The translations under genes and the position numbers were made by a program. 14,011 bases of DNA from an uncultured Collinsella sp. Its GTDB lineage: Bacteria; Actinomycetota; Coriobacteriia; Coriobacteriales; Coriobacteriaceae. Shown here in pieces: positions 1-7,199 of this stretch. The DNA lies in the NCBI GenBank assembly GCA_900550785.1, contig URTL01000041.1, positions 1-14,011 on the forward strand, in the 5' to 3' direction. Position 1 is the first letter of the stretch. Every line of letters starts with the position of its first letter. Under the pieces are notes generated by a model, which saw nothing but the letters and a program-made list of their open reading frames with translations, was not told the DNA's origin and did no database searches.

Positions 1-209
1 CAGCCGCTGGTGGCGGTGGTGCTGGAACCACCGCTGCGCTGGTCGGTGTTGTAGAATCCGCTGCCCTCAAACTTGATGCCGCTGGCCGAGAACGTCTTGG
101 ATGCCGGGGCACCGCAGCTCGGGCACACGACCTCGGGGGTCTCGGACATGGGATGCTCAACCTCAAACACGTTGCCGCAGCTCGTGCACTTGTAATCGTA
201 GCGCGCCAT
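1..209 (-). CDS. FmdB-family zinc-ribbon protein, N-terminal part (3' end outside window)
   Basis: The minus-strand reading starts MARYDYKCTSCGNVFEVEHP and continues with a second cysteine pair (VVCPSCGAP), giving the CxxC-x(n)-CxxC zinc ribbon of the FmdB/putative regulatory family. It is followed by KTFSASGIKFEGSGFY and a Gly/Ser/Thr-rich stretch, as is usual in this family. Only 69 codons lie inside the window, so the length and C-terminus are unknown. The ATG at 209 is preceded by AGGAAG with a short spacer, which supports the start. The family is small and widespread; its molecular role is poorly defined and I assign none. The gene lies 88 bp downstream of the debranching fusion, beyond a terminator-like hairpin, so it may be a separate unit or receive read-through. 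No glycogen role is implied. Confidence 0.85.
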   Translation of the reverse strand, partial: MARYDYKCTSCGNVFEVEHPMSETPEVVCPSCGAPASKTFSASGIKFEGSGFYNTDQRSGGSSTTATSG

Positions 210-223
210 AATACTTCCTTTTC

Positions 224-253
224 AGCACAAAGCGGGCAGATCGCTCTGCCCGC
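224..253 (-). terminator. Hairpin terminator after the debranching gene
   Basis: In minus-strand reading there is a perfect 9-bp stem, GCGGGCAGA / TCTGCCCGC (232-240 with 245-253), closed by a GCGA tetraloop (GNRA type) and followed by TTTGTGCT. The U tract is short, so this is a moderate intrinsic terminator. It lies about 45 bp past the TGA of the GH13-GH77 gene and directly before the Shine-Dalgarno of the zinc-ribbon gene, so it could also limit read-through into that gene. Confidence 0.6.
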
Positions 254-297
254 ATAAATTCAAACAGCTGTAACTGTACCCTATATCGGGTGTTTTA

Positions 298-3200
298 TCA
301 CGCTTCGCCCCAGAATCTATGGTTGTTGCGCAGGAGCTGTGCGGTTTTGTCCTCGACGGCTGCAATGTCCGCCTCGTCAGCCTGCCAGGTCCAGTTGCCC
401 GTGGCCACGCCCGGTACGTTCATACGCGCGTCGTCGCCCAGCCCCAGCACGTCCTGCAGCGGCATCATCACGAGCGGAGCATCGCTTGCCAGGGCATCGC
501 CCATGAGCTCGCTTGCCAATGCAATGCCGCTCGGCTCGTCGCCACCTGCAAAGGAGCGCGTGCACCAGCCGGCAAGCGTCGAGGTGTCGTGCGTCGAGGT
601 ATACAGGATCTTGCCTGGCGTGGGATGCACACCGCAACGAACGTCGTAGTCGCTAAACTCCAGCACATCCATGCCGGGGAAGCCGCAGGTCGAAGCCATC
701 GCGCGTACGCCAGGTGTTAGATAGCCCAGATCCTCGGCAATAAAGTTGAGCGGACCCAGCTCGTCGTAGGCGGTCTGGAACAGGTCCTTGCCCGGTCCCG
801 CAAGCCAGCGGCCGTCGGCACAGGCCTTGCCGGCAGGGATGCTAAAGTAGCTGTGGAAGCCCAGGAAGTGGTCCAGGCGCACACGGTCGTAGAGCGAAAA
901 CGCACGACGCAAGCGATCCATCCACCAGCTATAGCCGTTTCCCTTCATGTGATCCCAGCGGAAGGTGGGGTTTCCCCACACCTGGCCCTCGGGTGCAAAG
1001 TTGTCGGGCGGCGCGCCGGAAATCTCAATCGCCTTGCCGGTATCGGACAGCCAGAAGTTCTCGGGCTCGCTCCACGCATCCGCCGAATCGTCCGAGACAT
1101 ACATCGGGATATCGCCGATGACCTCGATGCCCTTCTTGTGTGCATAGTTCATGAGCTCGCACCAGGCAAGGTCAAAGCGATACTGCATGTACGCCTGCAG
1201 CTCTGCCTCGTCGTGGAAGCGCTCGTCATCGATCAGGTGCTCGTTGTAGCGCGCGACATCCGCCGGCCAATCGTGGCGCGACAGTCCCTCAAAGTGCTTC
1301 TTTACCGCCATGTAGACGCAGTACTTCTCGAGCCAGTCGGCGTTGCGATGTTTAAACGCCGTGTACAGCGGGTCGGCATCCTCGCCGCCGCGGACCTTCC
1401 AGGTGACGAAGTCGGCAGCCAGCTCCTCGTGGCTCTCGGGCAGCAGGTCGATATTGCCTGCAAAGGCCGAAGGACCGGCGTAGGGGGAGCGGAAGAAGTC
1501 CGTTGGATTGACGGGCAGGACCTGCCAGTAGCGCATGCCCATGGCGGCCAGATGGTCGATAAAGCGACGCGTGGGCGCACCGATCGTGCCAGGCTTGCCG
1601 TCATCGGTCGGCACCGAGGTGATGTGGCACACGACGCCCGCGCCATGATCGAGCGGCTCCTGCAGGCGCTTCTCGGCATGGTGATAGATGATCGAAGAGC
1701 CCAGCGGGTACAAGTCGAGCGTGACTGTGCCGTTGTGGATTTCGCACTCGTGTCCGCTGATCACGTCGCTAGCACATTCGCCGAGCGCCGGGATCGTCAC
1801 GCAGTGCGAATTGCGCAGGCTGCGGTTGATGATAACCGTCGCGGCCTCGCCGTCTTTGCCCGTGCGGGTGTAGGCCAAGACGTCGTCGTTGAGCGCAAAG
1901 GCCTTGATCTCGCCATCGACCATAAACGGTAACGCGCGGCGAATGGCAGATGCGTTCTTAACGATGGCTAGCGTATCGAAGTCGTGGAGTTGGTCCTTGG
2001 TCGGCAGGGTGCGGCGGTTGCCCGGATCGGTGAGGCCCTCCAAGCCGTACTCGTCGCCATAATAGATCGAGGGCACGCCTGGGAAGGTCATCTGCATGAG
2101 CGTCGCCAACCAAAAGCGGCTCTTGGCCAGGCCCATGGAGTTCTCGTCCAGGCGCCACTTGCTGCGCTCGCTCTCGGGCAGCTGCGACTCGTCGGGACCG
2201 CCGCCGAGCACCGAGATAATGCGCGGACGGTCGTGGCTCGAAAGCAGATTGAGCGCGCAGGCCAGTGCCTCGCGCGGGTAGTTCTCGCGCAGCGTCTCGA
2301 TGTCCTCTGCAGCCTGATAGGCGTTCTTGTAGCCCATCAAAAAACCGATGACCATGTCGCGGAAGGGGTAGTCCATAGCGGAGTCGAGCTCAGAGCCCTG
2401 CAGATAGCGGCGCAGGTGGCCATAGCTGATCTTGTTGGAGGCGTCCTCCCAGACTTCGCCGAGCAGCAGCGCATCGGGTTTCTCGGCGAGCACGGCCTTT
2501 TTGATTTCGGCCAGGAAGTCGTCGGAAAGCTCGTCGGCCACGTCCAGGCGCCAACCATGGGCACCGGCGCGCAGCCATTTGCGGATCACGCCGTCCTTGT
2601 CCAGGAGCCGCTCGCGCACCAGTTCGGAGCTCTCGTTGATGGCGGGCATGTTGCCCACGCCCCACCAGCAGTCATACGAACCGTCTTCATGGAAGTAAAA
2701 CGCATCGCGCCACGGCGAGTCCTCGCTCTGCCAAGCACCGACGCCGGGATAATTGCCGTAGCGGTTAAAGTAGATCGAATCGTCGCCCGTGTGGTTGAAG
2801 ACGCCGTCCAGGATGATAGAAATGCCGAGCTTCTCGGCCGCCTTGCACAGCTCCGTAAAGTCCTGCTCGGTGCCCAGAATCGGGTCGATCTTGGTATAGT
2901 CGGCCGTGTCGTAGCGGTGGTTGCTCGCGGCCTCAAAAATCGGGTTGAGGTAGATGGCCGTAAAGCCCAGCTCGGCAATGCGGGGCAGGTCATTCTGGAT
3001 ACCCTTGAGCGAGCCGCCGTAAAAATCCCAGGTCTTGATGGAGCCGTCTTCGGCACGCTCGTACTCGGGCGGTTCGTTCCAGTCCTCGACCATGCGGCGC
3101 TGGATTCCTTTGCGCGGTTTTTCAACTTCGGCAAGCGTACGTTCGCGCCAGTTTTCGTCGCGTGCATAGCGGTCGGGGAAGATCTGGTAGACCATACCGC

Positions 3201-3594
3201 GCTCGTACCAAGTGGGACGGTTCTCGCGGTGCTTGTAGACGGTAATCTGGAAGGACGGAACCTCGGCGTAGTCGTAGGTCACACCCTCGCCACCGGTGCG
3301 ACCCTGCGGTGCACCCAGGCGTACCTCGGGCTGGCCCTCGATGTTGCAAATGAAGCTGTACCAGATAAGACAGGGCTCAGTGCACTCAAGCTCTACGGTA
3401 AATATGCCGTCGCCCTCGTGCGTCATGGGATACAGAGACTCACCGATTTCATCGACCCAGGTGCGCAGGGTGAGCGTTGCCTGGTTGGGGTCGGCATCCT
3501 CCAAAATCACCGATAGCGAAACGGAAGTTCCAGTGGTCACAGCGCCAAACGGAGTACGAAACTGCGGCAGACGGCTGTTGTGAATCAATCTCAT
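298..3594 (-). CDS. Bifunctional glycogen/maltodextrin debranching protein: GH13 alpha-glucan hydrolase fused to GH77 4-alpha-glucanotransferase
   Basis: The protein has 1098 residues and two enzymes in one chain. Residues ~1-120 form a beta-rich N-domain (HNSRLPQFRTPFGAV). Residues ~127-640 form a GH13 domain of the neopullulanase/amylopullulanase type, with MVYQIFPDRYA, region I DGVFNH (263-268), nucleophile D351 in GWRLDVADE, acid/base E380 in LLGEVWE and D455 in SSHD. Residues ~645-1098 form a MalQ-type GH77 domain, with QVLPVNPTDFFRSPYAGPSAFAG, GDIPMYVSDDSADAW, nucleophile D908 in VRLDHFLGF, E954 in IAEDLG and D1003 in YTSTHD. Both triads are intact. By family knowledge, the GH13 half should hydrolyse alpha-1,4/alpha-1,6 links and the GH77 half should transfer maltooligosaccharides. 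Joining them parallels a debranching enzyme, but substrate choice is inference. The Shine-Dalgarno is weak. The start is supported because the HNS...FRTPFGAV opening resembles typical family N-termini. A likely separate promoter precedes it. Confidence 0.88.
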   Translation of the reverse strand: MRLIHNSRLPQFRTPFGAVTTGTSVSLSVILEDADPNQATLTLRTWVDEIGESLYPMTHEGDGIFTVELECTEPCLIWYSFICNIEGQPEVRLGAPQGRTGGEGVTYDYAEVPSFQITVYKHRENRPTWYERGMVYQIFPDRYARDENWRERTLAEVEKPRKGIQRRMVEDWNEPPEYERAEDGSIKTWDFYGGSLKGIQNDLPRIAELGFTAIYLNPIFEAASNHRYDTADYTKIDPILGTEQDFTELCKAAEKLGISIILDGVFNHTGDDSIYFNRYGNYPGVGAWQSEDSPWRDAFYFHEDGSYDCWWGVGNMPAINESSELVRERLLDKDGVIRKWLRAGAHGWRLDVADELSDDFLAEIKKAVLAEKPDALLLGEVWEDASNKISYGHLRRYLQGSELDSAMDYPFRDMVIGFLMGYKNAYQAAEDIETLRENYPREALACALNLLSSHDRPRIISVLGGGPDESQLPESERSKWRLDENSMGLAKSRFWLATLMQMTFPGVPSIYYGDEYGLEGLTDPGNRRTLPTKDQLHDFDTLAIVKNASAIRRALPFMVDGEIKAFALNDDVLAYTRTGKDGEAATVIINRSLRNSHCVTIPALGECASDVISGHECEIHNGTVTLDLYPLGSSIIYHHAEKRLQEPLDHGAGVVCHITSVPTDDGKPGTIGAPTRRFIDHLAAMGMRYWQVLPVNPTDFFRSPYAGPSAFAGNIDLLPESHEELAADFVTWKVRGGEDADPLYTAFKHRNADWLEKYCVYMAVKKHFEGLSRHDWPADVARYNEHLIDDERFHDEAELQAYMQYRFDLAWCELMNYAHKKGIEVIGDIPMYVSDDSADAWSEPENFWLSDTGKAIEISGAPPDNFAPEGQVWGNPTFRWDHMKGNGYSWWMDRLRRAFSLYDRVRLDHFLGFHSYFSIPAGKACADGRWLAGPGKDLFQTAYDELGPLNFIAEDLGYLTPGVRAMASTCGFPGMDVLEFSDYDVRCGVHPTPGKILYTSTHDTSTLAGWCTRSFAGGDEPSGIALASELMGDALASDAPLVMMPLQDVLGLGDDARMNVPGVATGNWTWQADEADIAAVEDKTAQLLRNNHRFWGEA

Positions 3595-3655
3595 AATTCG
3601 GTCCAGTTCAATAGAATCACGGCCTGCGGGCCATGGGCTTTACGCACTGGATGTA

Positions 3656-3685
3656 AGTATATCTTTTGTACACAGGCTGTATAAA
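3656..3685 (-). promoter_or_regulatory. Candidate promoter for the debranching fusion
   Basis: Minus-strand reading shows TATACT (3656-3661) as a -10 candidate with TTTATA (3680-3685) 18 bp upstream as a -35 candidate. The -10 matches 5 of 6 consensus bases and the -35 matches 4 of 6. The predicted start near 3649 leaves a leader of about 55 bases. Position in a 218-bp gap after glgA, just upstream of the gene, supports it; there is no experimental evidence. Confidence 0.45.
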
Positions 3686-3693
3686 CAACATCC

Positions 3694-3736
3694 GTTTACC
3701 ATCGGCGAACGGTTGTCCTAGAAAATCGTTTTACCA
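3694..3736 (-). promoter_or_regulatory. Two operator-like sites upstream of the debranching promoter
   Basis: Minus-strand reading gives ATGGTAAAC (3694-3702) and TGGTAAAACGATTTT (3722-3736), both just upstream of the -35 candidate. Nearly the same words occur in the glgB/plus-gene intergenic region: TGGTAAAACGTTTTT at 13515-13529 and, on the minus strand, ATGGTAAAC at 13538-13546. The A/T-flanked central CG resembles LacI-family operators (MalR/CcpA type). The regulator is not in this window, so the assignment is inference. Confidence 0.4.
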
Positions 3737-3744
3737 ACTACCTA

Positions 3745-3776
3745 CAGAGAAGGGGCACCCAGTTGGAGCGCCCCTT
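3745..3776 (-). terminator. Weak terminator-like hairpin after glgA
   Basis: Minus-strand reading has a 7-bp stem, AAGGGGC / GCCCCTT (3770-3776 with 3750-3756), with a 13-base loop, followed by CTCTG. It lies about 37 bp past the glgA stop codon. The tail is not a true U tract, so termination could be partial. It is consistent with the glgB-to-glgA unit ending here and the debranching gene having its own promoter. Confidence 0.4.
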
Positions 3777-3812
3777 GCATAGGGTTTGATGAGGTTTTGG
3801 ATCGTCTATGGG

Positions 3813-5978
3813 CTAGCGGCGTTTGCGGGTGGCCGTGGCCTTGCGGACGGACGTCTTCTTGGACGGGGCCTTTTTCTCTGCCGGAGCGGCGGGGGAGACC
3901 GGAGTCTCCTTGGTGGGTTCTGGCTTGGCCTCTGCCTTCGGGGCAGCCTTGACCTCAGCGACCTTCGGCGCCGGCTTGGTCTTTACCTCGGCCTTGGGCT
4001 CGTCTTTTGCAGCAGCGGGCTTAGTCTCTGCCTTGAGAGTCGTGGTCTTTGCCGTGGTCTTCTTGGCTGTCGTCGTGCGCTTTCGCGTGGTGGTCTTGGC
4101 GGCGGGCTTGGTCTCGACGGTTGCCTCCGCCTTGGACTCTGCAGGCGTCTCCTCGACCTTGGCTGCCGGCATTGTGGCTGACTTGGTCGTGGCGGCCTTC
4201 GTGGTCGTCGACTTCGTTGTCGTGGTCTTCTTGGCTGCCGTTGCCTTCTTGGCGGTCGTGGTCTTGGACGCCGTCGACTTCTTGGCAGCGGTGGTCTTTG
4301 TTGCCGCCGCCTTGGTCGCTGTGACCTTCTTGGCCGTCGTCTTACGAGTCGTAGTCTTCTTAGCTGCGGGCTTTGCAGCGGGCTTGACCTCGGCCTCTGC
4401 CTCAGGAACAACCTCAGCCTTCCCCTCAGGCTTGGCCTTTGCGGGCTCAGCTTCAACCGGCATCTCCTCGGCCACAACCGCGGGCTCGTCGACAACAGCC
4501 GCCGGGCGCTCAATCTCCGGGTGCATAAAGAAGTACAGGTCCAGATACTTATCGGCCGAGCGCGTCCAGCTAAAGTCCTGGCTCATGGCCTGCGTGACCA
4601 GCTGGTTCCATGCGTCGCGGTTATCCCAGAACAGACGCGCCGCGCGGAATACCGCATCGCCCATCTCGTCGCCGTTAAAGTTGCTAAACGAGAAGCCCGT
4701 GCCCTCGCCGGTAAACTCGTTGTACGGGATCACGGTGTCCTTCAGGCCGCCGGTCTCGCGCACGATGGGCAGGGTACCGTAGCGCATGGCGATGATCTGC
4801 GACAGGCCGCAGGGCTCAAACTTCGAAGGCATCAGGAACATGTCGGCGGCGGCATACATACGCTGCGACAGCGCAGGATCGAACTCGATGCGCGCGGCCA
4901 TGGTGCCGGGGTACTTGTCCTGGAAGTAGCGCAGGCCGTCCTCGTAGTCGCGGTCGCCGGTGCCCAGCACCGCCACCTGCACGCCGCCGGACAGGATGCG
5001 GTCGAGCGCGTACATGACCAGGTCCATGCCCTTCTGGCGCGTCAGGCGCGTGACCATCACCATGAGCGGACGGTCGTCGCGAACCTCGAGCCCCAGCTCT
5101 TCCTGCAGTTTGGCCTTGCACACAGCCTTGCCGGAACGGTCCTCGACCGTGTAGTTTGCGGCAATGCGCTTGTCGGTCGCCGGGTCAAAGCCCGCCACGT
5201 CAATGCCGTTCAAAATGCCCTGCAGCGCATAGGAGCGCTCGCGCAGCACGCCGTCCAGGCCCTCGCCAAACTCGGGCGTCTGGATCTCGTTGGCATAGGT
5301 GGGGCTCACCGTGGTGATGGCATCGGCATAGCGCAGCGCGCCCAGCATGTAGTTGATGCTGCAGGCGTCGCAACGCAGCTGCGAGGCGGCCGCCGGAATA
5401 TGCGCCACGCCCAGGATGTCCTCCATCACGGTGTCGCTAAACTGGCCCTGGAACGCCACGTTGTGGATCGAGAACACGGTCTTGACGCGGTCGTACAGCG
5501 GCAGGCCCTGGTAGAACTCGCGCAAGAACACGGGCGCCAGTGCCGTCTGCCAGTCATTGCAGTGCAGGATGTCGCACTCAAAGCCGGCCGGCAGGTGCTG
5601 CAGGCTCTCGGTAATGGCCTTGGAGAAGAACGCAAAGCGCTCGCCGTCGTCAAAGAAGCCGTACGGATAGTCGCGCGCAAAGTAGCGCTCGTTGTCGATG
5701 AACATATACGTGACGCCGTCGTGCTCGAGCTTCTCGAGCCCGCAGTACTCGTTGCGCCAGCCCAAGCTCACGTAAAAGTCGGAGAAGTGCTCCATCTGCG
5801 CCTTGTACTCGTCCTTGATGGTGGCGTACTTGGGCACCATCACAATGACTTCGGCGCCGGCGCGCACAAGCGCCGCAGGCAGCGAGCCTGCCACGTCGCC
5901 CAGGCCACCGGTCTTTACAAACGGTGCGCACTCGGCCGAGGCAAACACGATCTGCATCTTTTTGCTGGAATCTGCCAT
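3813..5978 (-). CDS. glgA: Glycogen synthase (ADP-glucose, GT5) with a C-terminal histone-H1-like tail
   Basis: It transfers glucose from ADP-glucose to the non-reducing end of growing alpha-1,4-glucan in the cytoplasm. Residues 1-~490 are a full GT5 enzyme: substrate-site motif KTGGLGDVAGSLP starting at K22, HCNDWQTAL, SIHNVAFQGQF, TTVSPTYA, GILNGID, TRLTRQKGMDL, and SKFEPCGLSQ...AMRYGTLPIVRETGGL near 385-411. Typical bacterial GlgA is about 480 residues; this one has 721. The extra ~230 residues are an acidic Ala/Glu/Pro linker (~492-531), a Lys/Thr/Ala core (~532-600) and mixed Lys/Glu/Ala/Pro repeats ending RKATATRKRR. The ATG at 5978 is chosen because AGGGAG lies 5 bases upstream; the in-frame TTG at 5996 would place that Shine-Dalgarno inside the gene. 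A 12-bp hairpin lies between glgD and this gene. GlgA function is near certain; the tail's function is unknown. Confidence 0.96.
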   Translation of the reverse strand: MADSSKKMQIVFASAECAPFVKTGGLGDVAGSLPAALVRAGAEVIVMVPKYATIKDEYKAQMEHFSDFYVSLGWRNEYCGLEKLEHDGVTYMFIDNERYFARDYPYGFFDDGERFAFFSKAITESLQHLPAGFECDILHCNDWQTALAPVFLREFYQGLPLYDRVKTVFSIHNVAFQGQFSDTVMEDILGVAHIPAAASQLRCDACSINYMLGALRYADAITTVSPTYANEIQTPEFGEGLDGVLRERSYALQGILNGIDVAGFDPATDKRIAANYTVEDRSGKAVCKAKLQEELGLEVRDDRPLMVMVTRLTRQKGMDLVMYALDRILSGGVQVAVLGTGDRDYEDGLRYFQDKYPGTMAARIEFDPALSQRMYAAADMFLMPSKFEPCGLSQIIAMRYGTLPIVRETGGLKDTVIPYNEFTGEGTGFSFSNFNGDEMGDAVFRAARLFWDNRDAWNQLVTQAMSQDFSWTRSADKYLDLYFFMHPEIERPAAVVDEPAVVAEEMPVEAEPAKAKPEGKAEVVPEAEAEVKPAAKPAAKKTTTRKTTAKKVTATKAAATKTTAAKKSTASKTTTAKKATAAKKTTTTKSTTTKAATTKSATMPAAKVEETPAESKAEATVETKPAAKTTTRKRTTTAKKTTAKTTTLKAETKPAAAKDEPKAEVKTKPAPKVAEVKAAPKAEAKPEPTKETPVSPAAPAEKKAPSKKTSVRKATATRKRR
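3816..4505 (-). repeat. Low-complexity coding region: polycationic tail of GlgA
   Basis: This DNA encodes about 230 residues of irregular short repeats of the kinds KKTTT, AKKAT, TTTKS and KPAAK. Lysine, threonine, alanine and proline dominate, with acidic residues near both flanks of the basic core (core about 4179-4385). The reading frame is open throughout and ends at a TAG at 3813-3815. The repeats are irregular at DNA level, so this is protein low complexity and not a tandem-repeat array. Such stretches are slippage-prone, so tail length may vary between strains. Confidence 0.8.
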
Positions 5979-6000
5979 ATTGTCTCCCTGTTGCAATTCG

Positions 6001-6036
6001 AGAATAGCCGCCTGGCGTAAACCGGGCGGCTATTCT
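6001..6036 (-). promoter_or_regulatory. Perfect 12-bp intercistronic hairpin between glgD and glgA
   Basis: AGAATAGCCGCC (6001-6012) pairs perfectly with GGCGGCTATTCT (6025-6036) around a 12-base loop. It sits 31 bp after the glgD stop and about 10 bases before the glgA Shine-Dalgarno. On the minus strand the stem ends CTATTCTCGAATT, which is not a real U tract. It could be a partial terminator, an RNA-stability element or a processing site setting the GlgA level relative to GlgC/GlgD. Confidence 0.6.
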
Positions 6037-6067
6037 ACATGTTACGAGCGATGTTGCGGTGCCTACG

Positions 6068-7195
6068 TTAATGCACGATGGTGGTATCGGGAGTTAACGG
6101 GGCCTTGCCCAGCACCAGGATGTTCTCGGGCGTGCCGCGAAGCTCGGTGTTGGTGGGAACCACGTTGTTCTTGTCCAGGATGGCATTCTCAACGCGGGCG
6201 CCGCTCTTGATGATGCAGCTCTGGTTGATGATCGAGTTGGTCACCGAAGCGCCTTCCTCGACCACAACGCCGCGCGACAGGATCGAGTTGCGCACGGTGC
6301 CCTTGATAATGCAGCCGGCCGAGATGATCGAGTTGCACGCGTGGCTGCCGGTCGCATAGCGCGAAGGCGGCACGTCGTGCGCCTTGGTCAGGATCGGGCG
6401 CTCGGGGTCAAAGAGCTGGTCGGCCACGGTCTGGTCGAGCAGATCCATGCTGCGGCGATAGAGCGACTTCTCGCTAAACACGCCCACGACCTCGCCCTTG
6501 TACTCGTAGCTGCACACGTCGATGTTGCCAAAGTCGCCCTGGAGTGCCTCGAGCAGATCCAGATAGTCGGCGGCCTGGTAGTGGTCGATGATCTCGAGCA
6601 GCGTCTCGCGGGTGACGATGCGGCAGTCCATGGAGGCGTTGTCGCCGTGCACGCCGCCGGCGCTCACGCCCGTCAGGCGGCCGTTCTCGTTGATCTGTAG
6701 CTTGGTCTCGTCGTCGACGTTGCGCGTGGCCTTGCAGTACACCACGGTCATCTGGGCACCGGAGTTCTCGTGCGCGTCGATGATGGTGTTGAGGTCCATG
6801 TTAAAGATGATGTTGGTGCCCATCATCACGACATAGGGCTTGTCCGAGCGCTGGAACAGCGTCTTGTTGGAGATGATGTCGCGCAGCAAGAAGCGCATGC
6901 CGCCCTTGGTGGTGCCATACGCGTTGCCGGGCACCATGAACAGGCCGCCCTTCTTGCGGTCCAGGCCCCAGTCCTTGCCCGAGCCCACGTGGTCGATCAG
7001 CGAGCGGTAGTTGCCCGGCATGACGACGCCGACGGTCTTAATACCGGCATTCATCATGTTGGACAGCGGGAAGTCGATCAGGCGGTAGCGGCCCAAAAAC
7101 GGGACGGACGCGATGGGGCGGTCCTTGAGCAGCACGCTGCCGTAGGTCGAAGAGTAGTTAGCGGTGATATAACCGATGGCCTTGCGATTGATCAT
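6068..7195 (-). CDS. glgD: GlgD, non-catalytic-type subunit of ADP-glucose pyrophosphorylase
   Basis: The 375-residue protein starts MINRKAIGYITANYSSTYGS and has the family's VPFLGRYRLIDFPLSNMMNAGI and VGSGKDWGLDRKKGG, plus a C-terminal left-handed beta-helix region (NSIISAGCIIKGTVRNSIL and similar hexapeptides, ~288-345). Compared with GlgC, the nucleotide-binding GGQGSRL is replaced by NYSSTYG, and the catalytic SGD of LSGDHLYRMD is GTN (N128). This fits the known role of GlgD as a partner that raises activity of GlgC in a hetero-oligomer and has little activity alone. The ATG at 7195 lies 4 bases after the glgC stop; the Shine-Dalgarno (AAGGGGG) lies inside the last codons of glgC, which indicates translational coupling. 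An upstream in-frame TTG (7234) inside glgC is rejected. Confidence 0.95.
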   Translation of the reverse strand: MINRKAIGYITANYSSTYGSVLLKDRPIASVPFLGRYRLIDFPLSNMMNAGIKTVGVVMPGNYRSLIDHVGSGKDWGLDRKKGGLFMVPGNAYGTTKGGMRFLLRDIISNKTLFQRSDKPYVVMMGTNIIFNMDLNTIIDAHENSGAQMTVVYCKATRNVDDETKLQINENGRLTGVSAGGVHGDNASMDCRIVTRETLLEIIDHYQAADYLDLLEALQGDFGNIDVCSYEYKGEVVGVFSEKSLYRRSMDLLDQTVADQLFDPERPILTKAHDVPPSRYATGSHACNSIISAGCIIKGTVRNSILSRGVVVEEGASVTNSIINQSCIIKSGARVENAILDKNNVVPTNTELRGTPENILVLGKAPLTPDTTIVH

Positions 7196-7199
7196 CGGA

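Noticed and set aside
1984..3516. 510-codon plus-strand open frame opposite the debranching gene (another lies at 853-1932)
   Set aside because: Both are shadows of the GH13-GH77 coding frame; the translated sequences have a biased, featureless composition.
4060..4390. Repetitive DNA resembling a tandem-repeat or CRISPR-like array
   Set aside because: The units are irregular, have no uniform spacers and keep an open frame encoding the Lys/Thr/Ala tail of GlgA.
5979..5996. Upstream TTG start for glgA, adding 6 residues
   Set aside because: The AGGGAG Shine-Dalgarno lies between this TTG and the ATG at 5978, so translation must start at the ATG.
4521..6020. 499-codon plus-strand open frame opposite glgA
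   Set aside because: Mirror of the GT5 coding sequence, with no domain recognised.
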